From assembly GCA_031761405.1 (NCBI GenBank), contig JASEVX010000005.1, positions 8,334,616 to 8,398,615 on the forward strand: DNA of 64,000 nucleotides, in the 5' to 3' direction. The DNA is from Serripes groenlandicus (lineage: Eukaryota; Mollusca; Bivalvia; Cardiida; Cardiidae). This document shows positions 1 to 12,700 of the stretch, piece by piece (position 1 is the stretch's first letter; every line of letters begins with the position of its first letter). The notes beneath the pieces were generated by a model. That model did no database searches, was not told the origin of the DNA, and saw nothing but the letters and a program-made list of their open reading frames with translations. The position numbers and the translations under genes were made by a program.

Positions 1-423
1 GAATTTCAAATTAAAACCCACCAAAACTGGAATGCTCGATATGGGCACATCGGCCAACAAAAAATAGCTCAAGAACGACTACTTTCAATATGTCAATTAT
101 GTCCAAGCATATAACACAGACAAACCAACAACACAGATATGATCTCTAACAACAGTGTCTCCCTGCCTCACAGAAAGGCAATGCAAAAAGAAGGATGTTG
201 AGATAAATTGAAAACTATGTGAGGTGAAGTTAAATGGGTCAGTTAAGTTTCCCTATGCAGAAAATGAGTAACTTGGAAACTAAAAGTGTGGTTGTTAAAG
301 AGAGGGAATTGGTATACAAATGTGGTCTTAAGCACAGGTTTTACTGTACATGCTTGAAGTAACACATGTGTAACAGACAGAGAGATGGATAGACATGAGT
401 GGGGAGAGAGAGGTGATCTTTAA

Positions 424-569
424 TAACCCTTTCCAACATACAACATATCTGCAAGAGATGACTTTGAAAAAATATTTAGGCGTAAAGCTTGAATATCACT
501 ATAAATGAAAGTATGATTATTAAAAAGAATTGAAAATATTGTGAGAAAAAGAGAAATAGCTCAGTATGC
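424..569 (+). mobile_element. MITE-A, half copy
   Basis: Starts AACCCTTTCC and runs through the left half to GAGAAATAGCTC; the right half is missing. Confidence 0.6.
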
Positions 570-626
570 TCTACTAGTTTCAGTGTAAGATAAGAGATAA
601 CTATGAGAGCACCCATTCAGACCTAC

Positions 627-713
627 CCAGTGATCCGGGTCACTTGAGAGAGCTTTCTGGAAGAAATCAAAGGCTTTTTTCCTCTCCTTCAACTCCATGT
701 GAACAACACCTAA
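627..713 (-). CDS. TMTC3: TMTC3 coding exon 15 (TPR), last in window
   Basis: Encodes [20 protein letters not shown] then ALSSDPDHW. Acceptor TTTCAG, donor GTAGGT, phase 0. I could not find the next exon in bases 1-620. Confidence 0.9.
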
Positions 714-3700
714 CTGAAATATCAAAACAAAAACGGATATTGTCACTATTGTGAATTGGGTCTTTCTATGTTAAAAGGTGCAAGTTGGCATTTGGTTTAT
801 AACAGTGTAGCTTTAGATCAGCCTGTACATCTTTTCCATTTAATCATAATCATCAAATCTCACAAGGAGCTTCAAACTGACCTTTATGAGTAATTTGCGA
901 AAAGCATAGATCTAGATCTATGTCATTTGCAAATACTATGTTGTTATGATTTGCAATTTTGAGTAATTTCCCCTCTCTTTGTTTGTTTGTTTTCTGTTAT
1001 TTCTTTTAAGCCTCCTTTTCCCATCAAATAAATGTATCACTTTATTAATACTTGTAACACAGTAAAACCTTTTTAAGTTCAACCCCTGGTGCAGCGGTCA
1101 TGGTTTATTGATTCATACTATTAACCTTATATACTAACATAGATTTACTAAAACACATTTACTGTAAGGTATGAGGGAGGATGGCCACGACCTTCACATA
1201 TATATGCGGCTAATAAAGTTATATATTTGAAAAAAGAAAAAAAAAAAAAAAAAAATTCCCCTCTTACATAAAACATATTCAAGACTTGAAGAGTCACAGA
1301 AGTTACAGGAAACAACTAAAAATAGTTTTCAAAGTTTTTACTCTATATATATATGGAAAACAAGCAACCCCCCTGGTGGGCATGTTTTTCAACGGATCAT
1401 ACTAAATTGAACAATCTTGGCAGAGGGTCACACAAGGAACATTTGTGCCAAATTATTTTCAAATCGGGCCAGTGATTTAGTTTTTTAAGTTTTCCCTATA
1501 TTACATATAAGGAAAACAAGCCCAGCCCCCTGGCGGTCATGTTTCATCCATCAGATCCATCAGATCGGAATAATTTCAACAATCTTGGTAGAAGGTCCCC
1601 CAAGGAACATTTGTGACAGATTATCTTTAAATCAGGCTGGTACTTTTGGACAAGAAGATTTTTAAAGATTTTACAATGCACATATGAGATAAACAAGCTC
1701 CGCCCCCCCTAGCGGCCATGTTTTTCAACGGATAGAAATAATTTGAACAATCTTGGTAGAAGGTCCCCCAAGGAAAATTTGTGCAAATTAATTTTCAAAT
1801 CAGGCCAGTGCTTTTGGACAAGAAGATTTTTAAAGTTTTGACAATTTTCCCCTTTTCTCTGCCACAGCAACCAAAGTTCTACTTGGAATTCCGCTGGACG
1901 GTGAGTGTTTACCAAAGCTCACCTTACACTTTGTGCTTAGGTGAGCTAAATACCCACATACAACAACTATGCAGCAGACAACTTATAAACAGCAAAAATA
2001 TCGAGTAATTTCTACTTTTCCCACATTGTTTTTAGAAGTTGCAACTATGTGAATATGGATCTGAAAGTAGAAAGGACTGAGTGTGATACTTACATTATAC
2101 AACACATCGGAATGATTTGGTTCATAATGTAAAGCTCTTTGATAAAGGGATACTGCATCTGCAGGCCTGCAATACACAATATTCATCGTGTTTAGTTAAC
2201 CCCTTCCCTCAAACGCCAATTCTGCAGCAGACGACTTTGAACATATTTTGTCAAAAAATAGAAAATCTCTTTAATTGAATGGGTAACCTTTGACTAAAAG
2301 TGGAAAACATTGTGGCAAAAGGAGAAATTGCTCGTTTTGAGCAATTTCTTCTTTTGTGACTATGTTTTCAAAAAGACATCTGCTGCAGAGCCGTCAGAAA
2401 GCGTCTATATGAGGGAAAGGGTCAGTGAAACGTCAACTTCTCCATAGCTCCATTAACTTTTGACCTAGGTCGGAACAACCTAAACTCGCCAAGCTCCTTT
2501 GCAATTAGGAGGAGTTAATCCAGCCCACAATCGAAATCACTGGAGCAATGACCTCGTTTATTACAAATAAATTACAGCTACAGTGACCTTGATCTAGGTT
2601 ATTGAAATACAAACTATTTTAATTTTCCTTGACACTAAACCGATGTATATAGTATTGGATCTTTGAATGAAGTATGAAGGAATTCCTCTCACAAATGGAA
2701 GTGCCAGAGCAATGATTATTATAGAAATTATGCCCTGACCTTTGACCAAAGACGGTCAAAATGCAAACTCGTCCAAGCTATCTTGAAACTGAGCCCTTGT
2801 ATGAAATTTGACGGCATTCTGCCAACAAGTAAAGATGCTAGAGCGTTGACCTCATTTCATATAGACGAGCGCAGCAAAAACGGAAAAACCACTGATCACT
2901 TCTACCAACTAGCGAAAATGGATTCAATGAGATGGGTACTTTATTTCGGGAATAACGGACAATGGACAATGAAACCTCTGTGTCTCCTCGCCATAGCAAC
3001 AATTAGTTGACTAACCCCTTCCCACATACAGTAAACCTGCAGCAGACCACTTTGAAAATGTCTACTCAAAAGTATGGAAAATCTCTATAATTGTAGGTAT
3101 AATTACTGAGAAAAATGGAAATTTGTGGCAAAAGGAGGAATTGCTTGTTGTGAGCAATTTCTTCTTTTGTCACAATGTTTCAAAAGTTGTCTGCTGCAGA
3201 TGCGTCAAAATGCTTCTACAGGTTCTAATGGGAAAGGGTTTATATACCTTCCTTGTTTCATCATGATATCGGCTCTGTTTATATAGCCTTGAATGTAATC
3301 TGGTCTCATATCTGTTGCCATCTTCAGTAACTGAAAATATTAACATGAGTGTTTGAAGGTTTGAAGGAACACATAGGTAAACTGTTCATAGGTCACTTTT
3401 TACTTTTTATAAAAAATAAATTATCTGGCTCCCCTTTCAAGTCTAAACTGACCCTTTGTCTGTGAGTGGAGTTCCTGTTATGAGACTGTTATGAGACTGT
3501 TACGAGACTGTTAAGAGACTGTTACGAGACTGTTACGAGACTGTTACGAGACTGTTATGAGACTGTTACGAGACTGTTACGAGACTGTTACGAGACTGTT
3601 ATGAGACTGTTACGAGACTGTGCATATGCACATACAAGTCTTCACTATTTGTATGCATAATAAAACCTTAACACTTTCCCTCATACGACAATTCTGCAGC

Positions 3701-6700
3701 AGACGACTTTGAACGTATTTTGTCAAAACATAGAAAATCTCCATAATTGAATGGATAACCTATGACAAAAAGTTGAAAACATTGTGGCAAAAGGAGAAAT
3801 TGCACGTTTTGTGCAATTTCTTCTTTTGTCACTATGTTTTCAAAAAGCCGTCTGCTGCAGAGGCGTCAGAAAGCGTCTATATGAGGGAAAGGGTTAATTG
3901 GCGGACACGGCATAATGGGAAAATTGGATCTGTTACGAATATTTGACAAATAGATAAAACAATTGCAAGGAGTTCAATTTATCTGAAACTAAATGCCCTT
4001 GAGAATACAAACCTGTATTTACCAACATTCTAAATATTAACTCTTATTCTTAACTAAATTTACAAAGTAACAACATATAATATTGGATAAACCATAGTGT
4101 TAAGACAATCAGAAGTTGCTACTTTGAACTTAAAATATTTTACAAATTTATAATTAGAATAATCATTTGAGAATTTGGGCCAACGCGTCAAATTGTCTTA
4201 GTTTAAAAAAGGATAGGCCTAGGATTTTAAATAAATCATTATCAAACGAGTTTTTAAGAAAACAGAACATTTTTACTTTATTATAATCAGCTTCGGCCAC
4301 GTGATTAGAGTAGTTGCAGTAATTTGAAGATACAGCTTTGTCTTTTAAAAATTGTCTGTATGAGGAAAGAAATGGTTTAGCACGAAATTAAGCCATTTGT
4401 TTATTTATAGCATCCTCGGTACCCAGGCTATTCATAAAATATATGATACCATCGGCAAATTGGCTGTAGAAATCTCGTACTCATGAATAATTTATGAGGT
4501 GAAATGCAGCCGCTTGATTGGCCGCATGACACAAACCTCATGCGATACAAAAATTACAGTGTTGTTACGGAGGAAATCGTGATGCATGCTTTAGGAAGTT
4601 TCGCTAGCCAATCTGCCCTGGCTATCATGTAGTTTATGAATAGCCTGGGTACCGAGGAGGATTTATAGAGGGTAACCCCATTGGTCATACCATGATTGGT
4701 TGAACGATAAAGTGGATTAGTCCTTTACTGCATATAAAATCTTTATTATGAATATTACAGAAAACTTTTTGAAAACATTGTAGACAAAAGGGACAAATTG
4801 CAATTTGTCCTTTTTCAACACATTTTCTTTCCTTTTCTAGAAGAAAACTACTTTTTGTAAAAGTTTTCTGTTCTTAACTATAACTTTTTTAAATTTCGAA
4901 GAGTCTATAATCAGAATATTAGGGAAAGAATTAATAAAAATAACCTTGTTAGCTTCATCCAATCGGCTTGGATCTCGGGAACATAAAGATGCCAAATTAA
5001 GGAACACATTTAGATGACTGGGTGCGACTCTGGCAGAATAGCTTTTCCCTGAAAAACAAAATATTTTCTTTATTTCCTTAATAATCTATAGGTGCTACCT
5101 ATTTATGAAAAAAACATTTGAAAAAAAATTGTACAGCATACTAAAACCATAATTATTGTTTAAAAAAAAATGACTACAAGATAATAATTTTCAATCCATG
5201 TTTTATGACCGCTATTTCCTATCCAAAATGGCTGCCCACATGGGGGGGACCGCCATTATTGAGGATCACTTTAAAAAGTTTCATAAGTTATTGTTATTTT
5301 GTTTTGTTATTAAATCTCCTGTGTGTAACCTATGAACAAAAAAAACCATTTATGGCTTTTTTCGTATTTAAAAACAGAAAATAAATGTAAAATGTGGGAT
5401 TGTAAAATGCATGTTAAACCTTTTAAAACATGCCTGAATTATCACTTAACCATTTCCCGCTTGCAGACACATAATGATATTTCTGAAGCGGATGACTTCT
5501 GAATACATTGAGGCAAATGGGGAAATTGCTTATGATGAGCAATTTCTCCGTAAGCCATAATGTTTTCAACTCTTTTCTTTTATGCAGATTTTCCATATTT
5601 TTGTCTAGATATTTTCATAGTCATCTGCTTCAGATTTGTCATATACATGTGGGAATAGCACATATATCATATACATATGAAAGTTAGGTTGATTGATAGT
5701 ATTCAAAACATTGTGGCAGAAGGAAAATATGGTCATATTTTCTTTTTTTCACAATGTTTTCAAAAGTAGTCTGCTGAAGATTCATTGGGCCTGCAAGTGG
5801 GAAAGTTTTAATACATACCTCTCTTATTAACCCTTTCCCACGTACAACAAATCTGCAGCAGATGACTTTGAACATATTTTGTCAAAAAATAGAAAATCTC
5901 TATAATTGAATGGAAAACCTATGACTAAATGTGGAAAACATTTTGGCAAAAGGAGAAATTACTCGTTTTGAGCAATTTCTTCTTTTGTCACAAAGTTTTC
6001 AAAAAGCCGTCTGCTGCAGAGGCATCAGAAAGCGTCTATATGAGGGGAAGCTTTAATACATAACTTTCTAATTAAGCAGTTAACTCTATATTGCTGTTAC
6101 TCAAAAGAATTGTTTTCATATGCAAGTACACGTAACCCTTTCCCACATACAAACAATCTGCAGCAGATGACTGAAAATATCTACCCAAAAATATGGAAAA
6201 TCCCTATAAGTCAATGTATCACTAATGTATAGACTTGAAAACAATGCAGCAAACAGAGATAAGCAAATTTTTCCTTTTGGCACAATGTTTTCAAAATTCG
6301 TCTGCTGCAGAGGCGTCAGAAAGCTTTTATATGTGGAAAAGGGATAAGCTAGGGTTTGGAGGTCCAATAAGAATTTTATACTTCAGTTATGAGTATCTAG
6401 AATTTTTACCTGGAATAACCGCGGGGAAAAGATCTTTTGCTTTCATATAGGCCGTTTCTGCTTCATCAAATTTCTTTAAAGTCTTGTATGTACGTCCCAC
6501 GTTCATATGTGCACCTATGTCATCTGGCTGTACACTAGAGAGAGAGAAAGCACAATGAAAATTATGTATATTTAATGACGTTCGATAATATTAGCAATTT
6601 GTCATGATCATGTTTTAACCCTTATGCAGCAGAAGACTTTTGAAAATATTGTGGAAAATGGAAAAATTGCTCATGATGAAAAATTTCTGCATTTTCCACA

Positions 6701-9700
6701 ATATTTTTAACTGTGTTTAATAATTCTACTTTCATATTTTCCATATTTAGCTTAGATGAAATCAAAGTCACATTTTGCAGATTTGTTGTATGTGGGAAAG
6801 GGTCTGTGAATGTTCTCAATATGAAAGAGTAAAAAAAGTGGTATATACATAACAAGTGATGTGGTATATATACATAACAAGTGATGTGTTCATATTTCTC
6901 ACCTCACAGCTTTCTGGAAATATTCCAAAGCCTCGTCAAACCTGTCCTCTTTCTCTAGTGCATGACCCACATTGTTCCATAGCTTGGCGTTCTTCTGATT
7001 GACCTTGAGCGCAGACCGGAACAAGTCGTACTCCGACGTCCTATCAAATCAAATGTACAGAAAAATGCATATCATATAAAGCTGTTTAAAGGTATATGTC
7101 TATTGTCAATAACCTTTACCATTAATGATTCAAATCTAACAATATCTCCTCCATTCAGAATGTTATCAAATCTGTACCAATCTCTTACTTACAATTTTCC
7201 AGTCTTTCTTTACCCCTTTCCCTCATACAACAATTCTGCAGCAGACGACTTTGAACATATTTTGTCAAAAATGGAAAATCTCTATAATTGAACGGATAAC
7301 CTATGTCTAAAAGTGAAAAACATTGTGGCAAAAGGAGAAATTGCTCGTTTTGAGCAATTTCTTCTTTTGTCACTATGTTTTCAAAAAGCCGTCTGCTGCA
7401 GAGGCGTCAGAAAGCGTCTATATGAGGGAAAGGGTTACTTTCAAAACGCGCACTACCAGAAATATCGTAGCAACTCAACTCAACATATTTTATTCAAAAA
7501 AGCAATTACAATGTCAATGTTATTCACAATACAGTTTCTGGCCCAAAACATTTGACAATACAAAGTAAATAATATTTTGTTAGTCTTATTCTATATATTG
7601 TTCATTGTATTTATTACATAGGGATTTGATACACACAATGGCATGTTTCAAAACCCTCTCCCACACAGCTGATGACAAATCAAGGGCTTGGCGTGAAACG
7701 GTTGTAACTAAAATTGGTATGTTTTTACCACGGTTAATCACCTCGCCATAAAGTCTTTATAAGCATTCAATCATTTTTCTTGGTAAACATCGTTCTGAGC
7801 AATGGCACCTAAATTTGCATTGTTTACAAAGGGGTCAAAATTGCCTCTAAACCAGGGTTTCAAAATAGGTTTTTAGATACAACTGTTTCACGCCAAGCAC
7901 TCGAAATGTGTCTGTATGAGGGAAAGAGTTGTCACTATTTCCAGATGGTATTACTTACCAGTCAATATTTCTGAGGAAAGTTTTCCCGGAATGAGACAGT
8001 ACCAGGAATCCCATTAACAACCATAAAACATACTTCATGGATCTGATTAAAAGGAAAAAAAATAATGGTGATTATTATTAAACCCTTTCCCACATATAGA
8101 TGCAATTTGAGGCATCAGGAGCAGCAGAATTTTAAAATCATTGTGGCAAAAGGAAACTTGCTCATAATGATAAGTTTTCCTTCAATTTGTACGGTTACCG
8201 ATGCAACATTATTCATTAATTCTAAAATATTTATATCTCACAATGTTTGTAAATGTTGATTTTATATCTAGGTGTGAACAATCTAACAGATACAAATATT
8301 CCCAATAATTAGCTTACTTTGTTATAAGAAGAAGCATTGCTATAGCAGAAAATGGATGAATTTTACATAAAAATAAATTACAATTTTTAACAAGAGCTGT
8401 CTGCAAGACTATTTGACCATTTGTTACTATAGACAACAGTTATTACTGAGATAGTGGCTTGATAGTATAGAACTATAAATCAAGTTGGATAATTCTTGTT
8501 TGAATAGCATCTGCTGTTTCAATGCAAAAGTTTAACTCAAATTTCTAACTTCAAAAAGGGCCATAATTTATAATAAATTCAGTCAGGAGTTACCTAACCT
8601 GATTGTTTGATACCTTTCAAGACTATATTGAAGCTTTAAATCAATCCAAGAGTGGTTACTGAGATATGTGCATGATAGTACCATGCATGCAAAACCAAAT
8701 TTTCAGTCAAACAAGGGCCATAAGTTATCTAACTTGACTGACTGACACCCCTGAAGACATGAATGAAGTTTCAAGTCAATATCATTAGTGGTTACTGAGA
8801 TATATCCATGAAAGTACCTTGCATTCAAAACTCTAACCAGAATTTCTAAGTAAACAAGATGTGTTTGTGAAACACTGATGCCCCCGAATGGCAACATCTA
8901 GGTCAAAGGTCAAGGTTGCAAGGTCAAAAATGTTGGTACTGACAGAAAGGTCATGTCACAAGGAATACACATGTGAAATATGGTAGCCGTACATGTTATA
9001 GTTCAAAAGTAGTAGTCAAGGTTAAAGTTTTTTTCGACAGACAGACAGGCCAAAAACTAGATGCCCACCGAATCGGTGATTCCGGGGGCATAAAAAAGGG
9101 CCACAATTTGCATTATATGCTGGAAAGAGTTATCAAACTTGATTGTTTATATAGGTGTGATGGTTGGAAAGGGTTGTATAAAGTTTCAATGCAATGCATC
9201 AAGTAGTTATTAGATATGGACTCTTGATGTCGTTGCACGCAAAACTTTAACCAGAATTTCCAAGTCAAAAAAGGTCTATAATTTGCAGTAAATACAGGAT
9301 AAGTTATCTAACTTGATAATCTACATAGGTGTGAAGGTTGAGAAGGGTTGTATACAGTTTCAATACAATGCATCCAGTAAATCCAGATATATGGACTCTT
9401 AATGTAGTTGCATGCAAAACTTTAACCAGAATTTCTAAGTAAAACAAGAGCGCCAAATGTCACAAAATACGCCTGTCCTGTTTTTTTGAGACCAAGTATA
9501 GTGGTAATTGGTTGTACGGAAGCCAAACTTAGAGAGCGGACACTGTTAGTACAGTTTAGGCCATTTCGAGGGACATAATTGTGTAGTGACTAAGATAACG
9601 TTGTAAGTTATCAAACGTAACCAAGATATTCTGCCCATAAACATATTGTCTAAATTTGGTGATGATCGGATAAAGGCTTTACAAGTTACAAGACCAATTT

Positions 9701-12700
9701 TAGGTAATTTCTATAATTAAAGGGCAATAACTCTCTATCGACTGGAGCAATATGGCTAGTTATGAACTTGTCCAAGATATTACGCCAATACACATTCTGA
9801 CTAAATTTGGTGATGATTGGACAAAAGCTCCCAAAGTTATTGAGCTGACAAGACCAATTTTACATAATTTCTATAATTAAAGAGGGATAACTCTCAATTG
9901 ACTAAAGCGATATGGCTAGTTATCAAAATTATCCGAGATATTATGCCAATACACATTCTGACCAAATTTAGTAATGATTGGATAAAGGCTTCTAAAGTTA
10001 TTGAGCTGACAAGACCAATTTTAGGTAATTTCTATAATTAAAGGGCGAAAACTCTCAATTGACTTGAGCGATATGGCTAGTTATCAAACTTGTCCGAGAT
10101 ATTATGCCAATACACATTCTGACTAAATTTGGTGATGATTGGGCAAAGGCTTCTAAAGTTATTGAGCTGACAAGACCAATTTTGGGTAATTTCTATAATT
10201 AAAGGGCGATAACTCTTGATTGATTTAAGCGGTATGGCTAGTTATCGAACTTGTCCGAGATATTATCCCAATACACATTCTGACTAAATTTGGTGATAAT
10301 TGGACAAAGGCTTCTTAAGTCATTGAGCTGACAAGACCAAATTAGGGTAATTTCTATAATAAAAGGGCAATAACTCTTGATTGACTAAAGCGATATGGCT
10401 AGTTATCGAACTTGTCCGAGATATTAGCCCAATACACATTCTGACCAAATTTGGTGATCATTTGACTAAGGCTTCTAAAGTTATTGAGCTGACAAGACCA
10501 ATTTTGGGTAATTTCTATAATTAAAGGGCGATTACTCTTGATTGACTAAAGCGATATGGCTAGTTATCGAACTTGTCCGAGATATTATCCCAATACACAT
10601 TCTGACTAAATTTGGTGATGATTGGACAAAGGCTTCTAAAGTTATTGAGCTGACAACATACTGGACGCCGCCCGCCCGCCGCAGGTAAAACTATAATACG
10701 ATCCGTTTTTTCAAAACGGGCGTATAAAAAGGGGCATAATTGTGTCAAAATCTGATAAAGTTTTTTGGGGTTGTTCTGCAAGGTCATTTGATGATGTCCA
10801 ATAAGTGTGTGAAGTTTTAAAGCAATAGCATCTGTGGTTTGAGAGAAAAAGCCTTGCATGCAAAACTTTAACCAAAGTTGCAACGCCGACGCCAATGCAC
10901 AAGTGACTGTAATAGCTCTCATATTCTTCGAATAGACGAGCTTAAGATGTACACTTTTGACTTGCTTATATCAAGATTTTACTAAGTTTTGAGAAATGGC
11001 CAATTCCTGAACCTTCTTCTTTTGAAAACATTTTTTGACCTGATTTTTTCATCTCAATTTAATCATATCACACTTTCTGACTATCCATACTTTGCCACAA
11101 TGTTTGCAAAGTAGTCTGCTGCAGATTAAACGATTTTGGAAAAGGGTTAAAAAAGAAACTTGTATGTAGTACAAAGTCAGTCGTACAATGGATAAACTAG
11201 CACACATTCATATTGCACTTACTTTTTATTTTGTAAAAGAACATCAAATCCTAAAGCTATGAGCATACAGAATCCCATACTGGGAGTATAGAGAATTCTT
11301 TCCGCAACAACAAAACCTACTGGGAAAAATAAGTTTGATGCTGGGATGAACGGAAACACCATAAAGGCAAGGCACTGAAATCAGAAACAAAATAATCATA
11401 GCTTTTATCATTTTTTTTTTATGATTTGTACTGGTAAACATGCATATATATGTAGCTTTGTGTAAATAAACACAATTATAATGTAACAATAGATGTGAAG
11501 TAAGTGGTTTTAGAGATGAAGTTGTATAATGATAGAGTTGACTATGCCGATGACATACCTCGCACGAAGGACACAGGGCAATCTCAGAAGCTCATCTGTA
11601 CTATAACGGTAACCTCTCATACCTGGCCTTTTAACCCTTTCCCACATACAGCAAATCGGCAGCAGATCATTACTGAAACAAGTTAAAAATATTGTGGCAA
11701 AATGAGAAATTGCTTGTTTTGAGCAATTCCTCCTTTTGTCACAATATTTTCAAAAGTTGTCTGCTGTACAGGCATCTGAAAGCGTCTATATGTGGGAAAG
11801 TGTTAATCAGTATTAAAGTTTAACCCTTTCCCTCATATAGACGCTTTCTGACGCCTCTGCAGCAGACGACTTTTTGAAAACATAGTGACAAAAGAAGAAA
11901 TTGCACAAAACGTGCAATTTCTCCTTTTGCCACAATGTTTACCACTTTTTGTCATAGGTTATCCATTCAATTATGGAGATTTTCTATTTTGTGACAAAAT
12001 ACGTTCAAAGTCGTCTGCTGCAGAATTGCCGTATGAGGTAAAGGGTTAAACCCAGGAAAATGTATCTGCCAATTATCTTATTTTATAAGGATTGTTATTA
12101 CTAAGTACATATTTGTTAATGGAATTAGTTTAAATGCAGTCAAAGCTGATCAGCGTAATCTTACCATAAGAATAGCTCTGTTTAAACGACCTTGTTTCTT
12201 TAGAGCGAAGCACACAATCTTTACAAGAAAACCATAAAACCCAATGGTCACCATATTTCGAGGATCAACAATTGATTGGATAACAGGTAGGGTACCCATT
12301 GTCCAATCACAACACAGGTTGGTGGGGCATAACAACAACCAGAAGTTGATTGGCAGAAGGTAGTTGTAGGTCAGTTGACGAGCAGGTGTTGGTGAGACCG
12401 AGGCTGGGTTATCAAACCTGAAAAGTTAGGTAATTTTGATAACGTTTAAATTTCAAAATAATCAATGTAGCTCGAACAATTTTTGTAGAGGGTCATCTAA
12501 AGAACATTTCTGCCAAATTACCTTGAAATCAGAAAAACAGTATGTTTTTTCTATTTTACCCCTTATCTGATGTAGCTTGCGGGCCATGGTTTCGGAATAA
12601 TAACAAAAAAATTATCAAATTTTGAAGAATGCAACCTAGATTACAATATATGTTCTTGAAATATAAAATGTCTTTCAGAGAAGAAAACCCTTCTTTAAAA

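Larger units (their letters stand above)
8390..10945 (+). mobile_element. Helitron/pearl-like element, interrupted twice
   Basis: Starts AACAAGAGCTGTCTGC and ends near ATAGCTCTCATATTCTTCGA. Core units of ~170 bp carry GTTACTGAGATAT and GCAAAACTTTAACCA. Two other repeats sit inside it (8858-9092 and 9443-10738). Confidence 0.6.

Noticed and set aside
1..626. A further TMTC3 exon
   Set aside because: I looked on the minus strand for the expected next TPR and saw no in-phase acceptor and coding stretch; only a half MITE-A was found.
10560..10922. 120-codon minus-strand frame
   Set aside because: Lies across the ends of nested Helitron-like elements.
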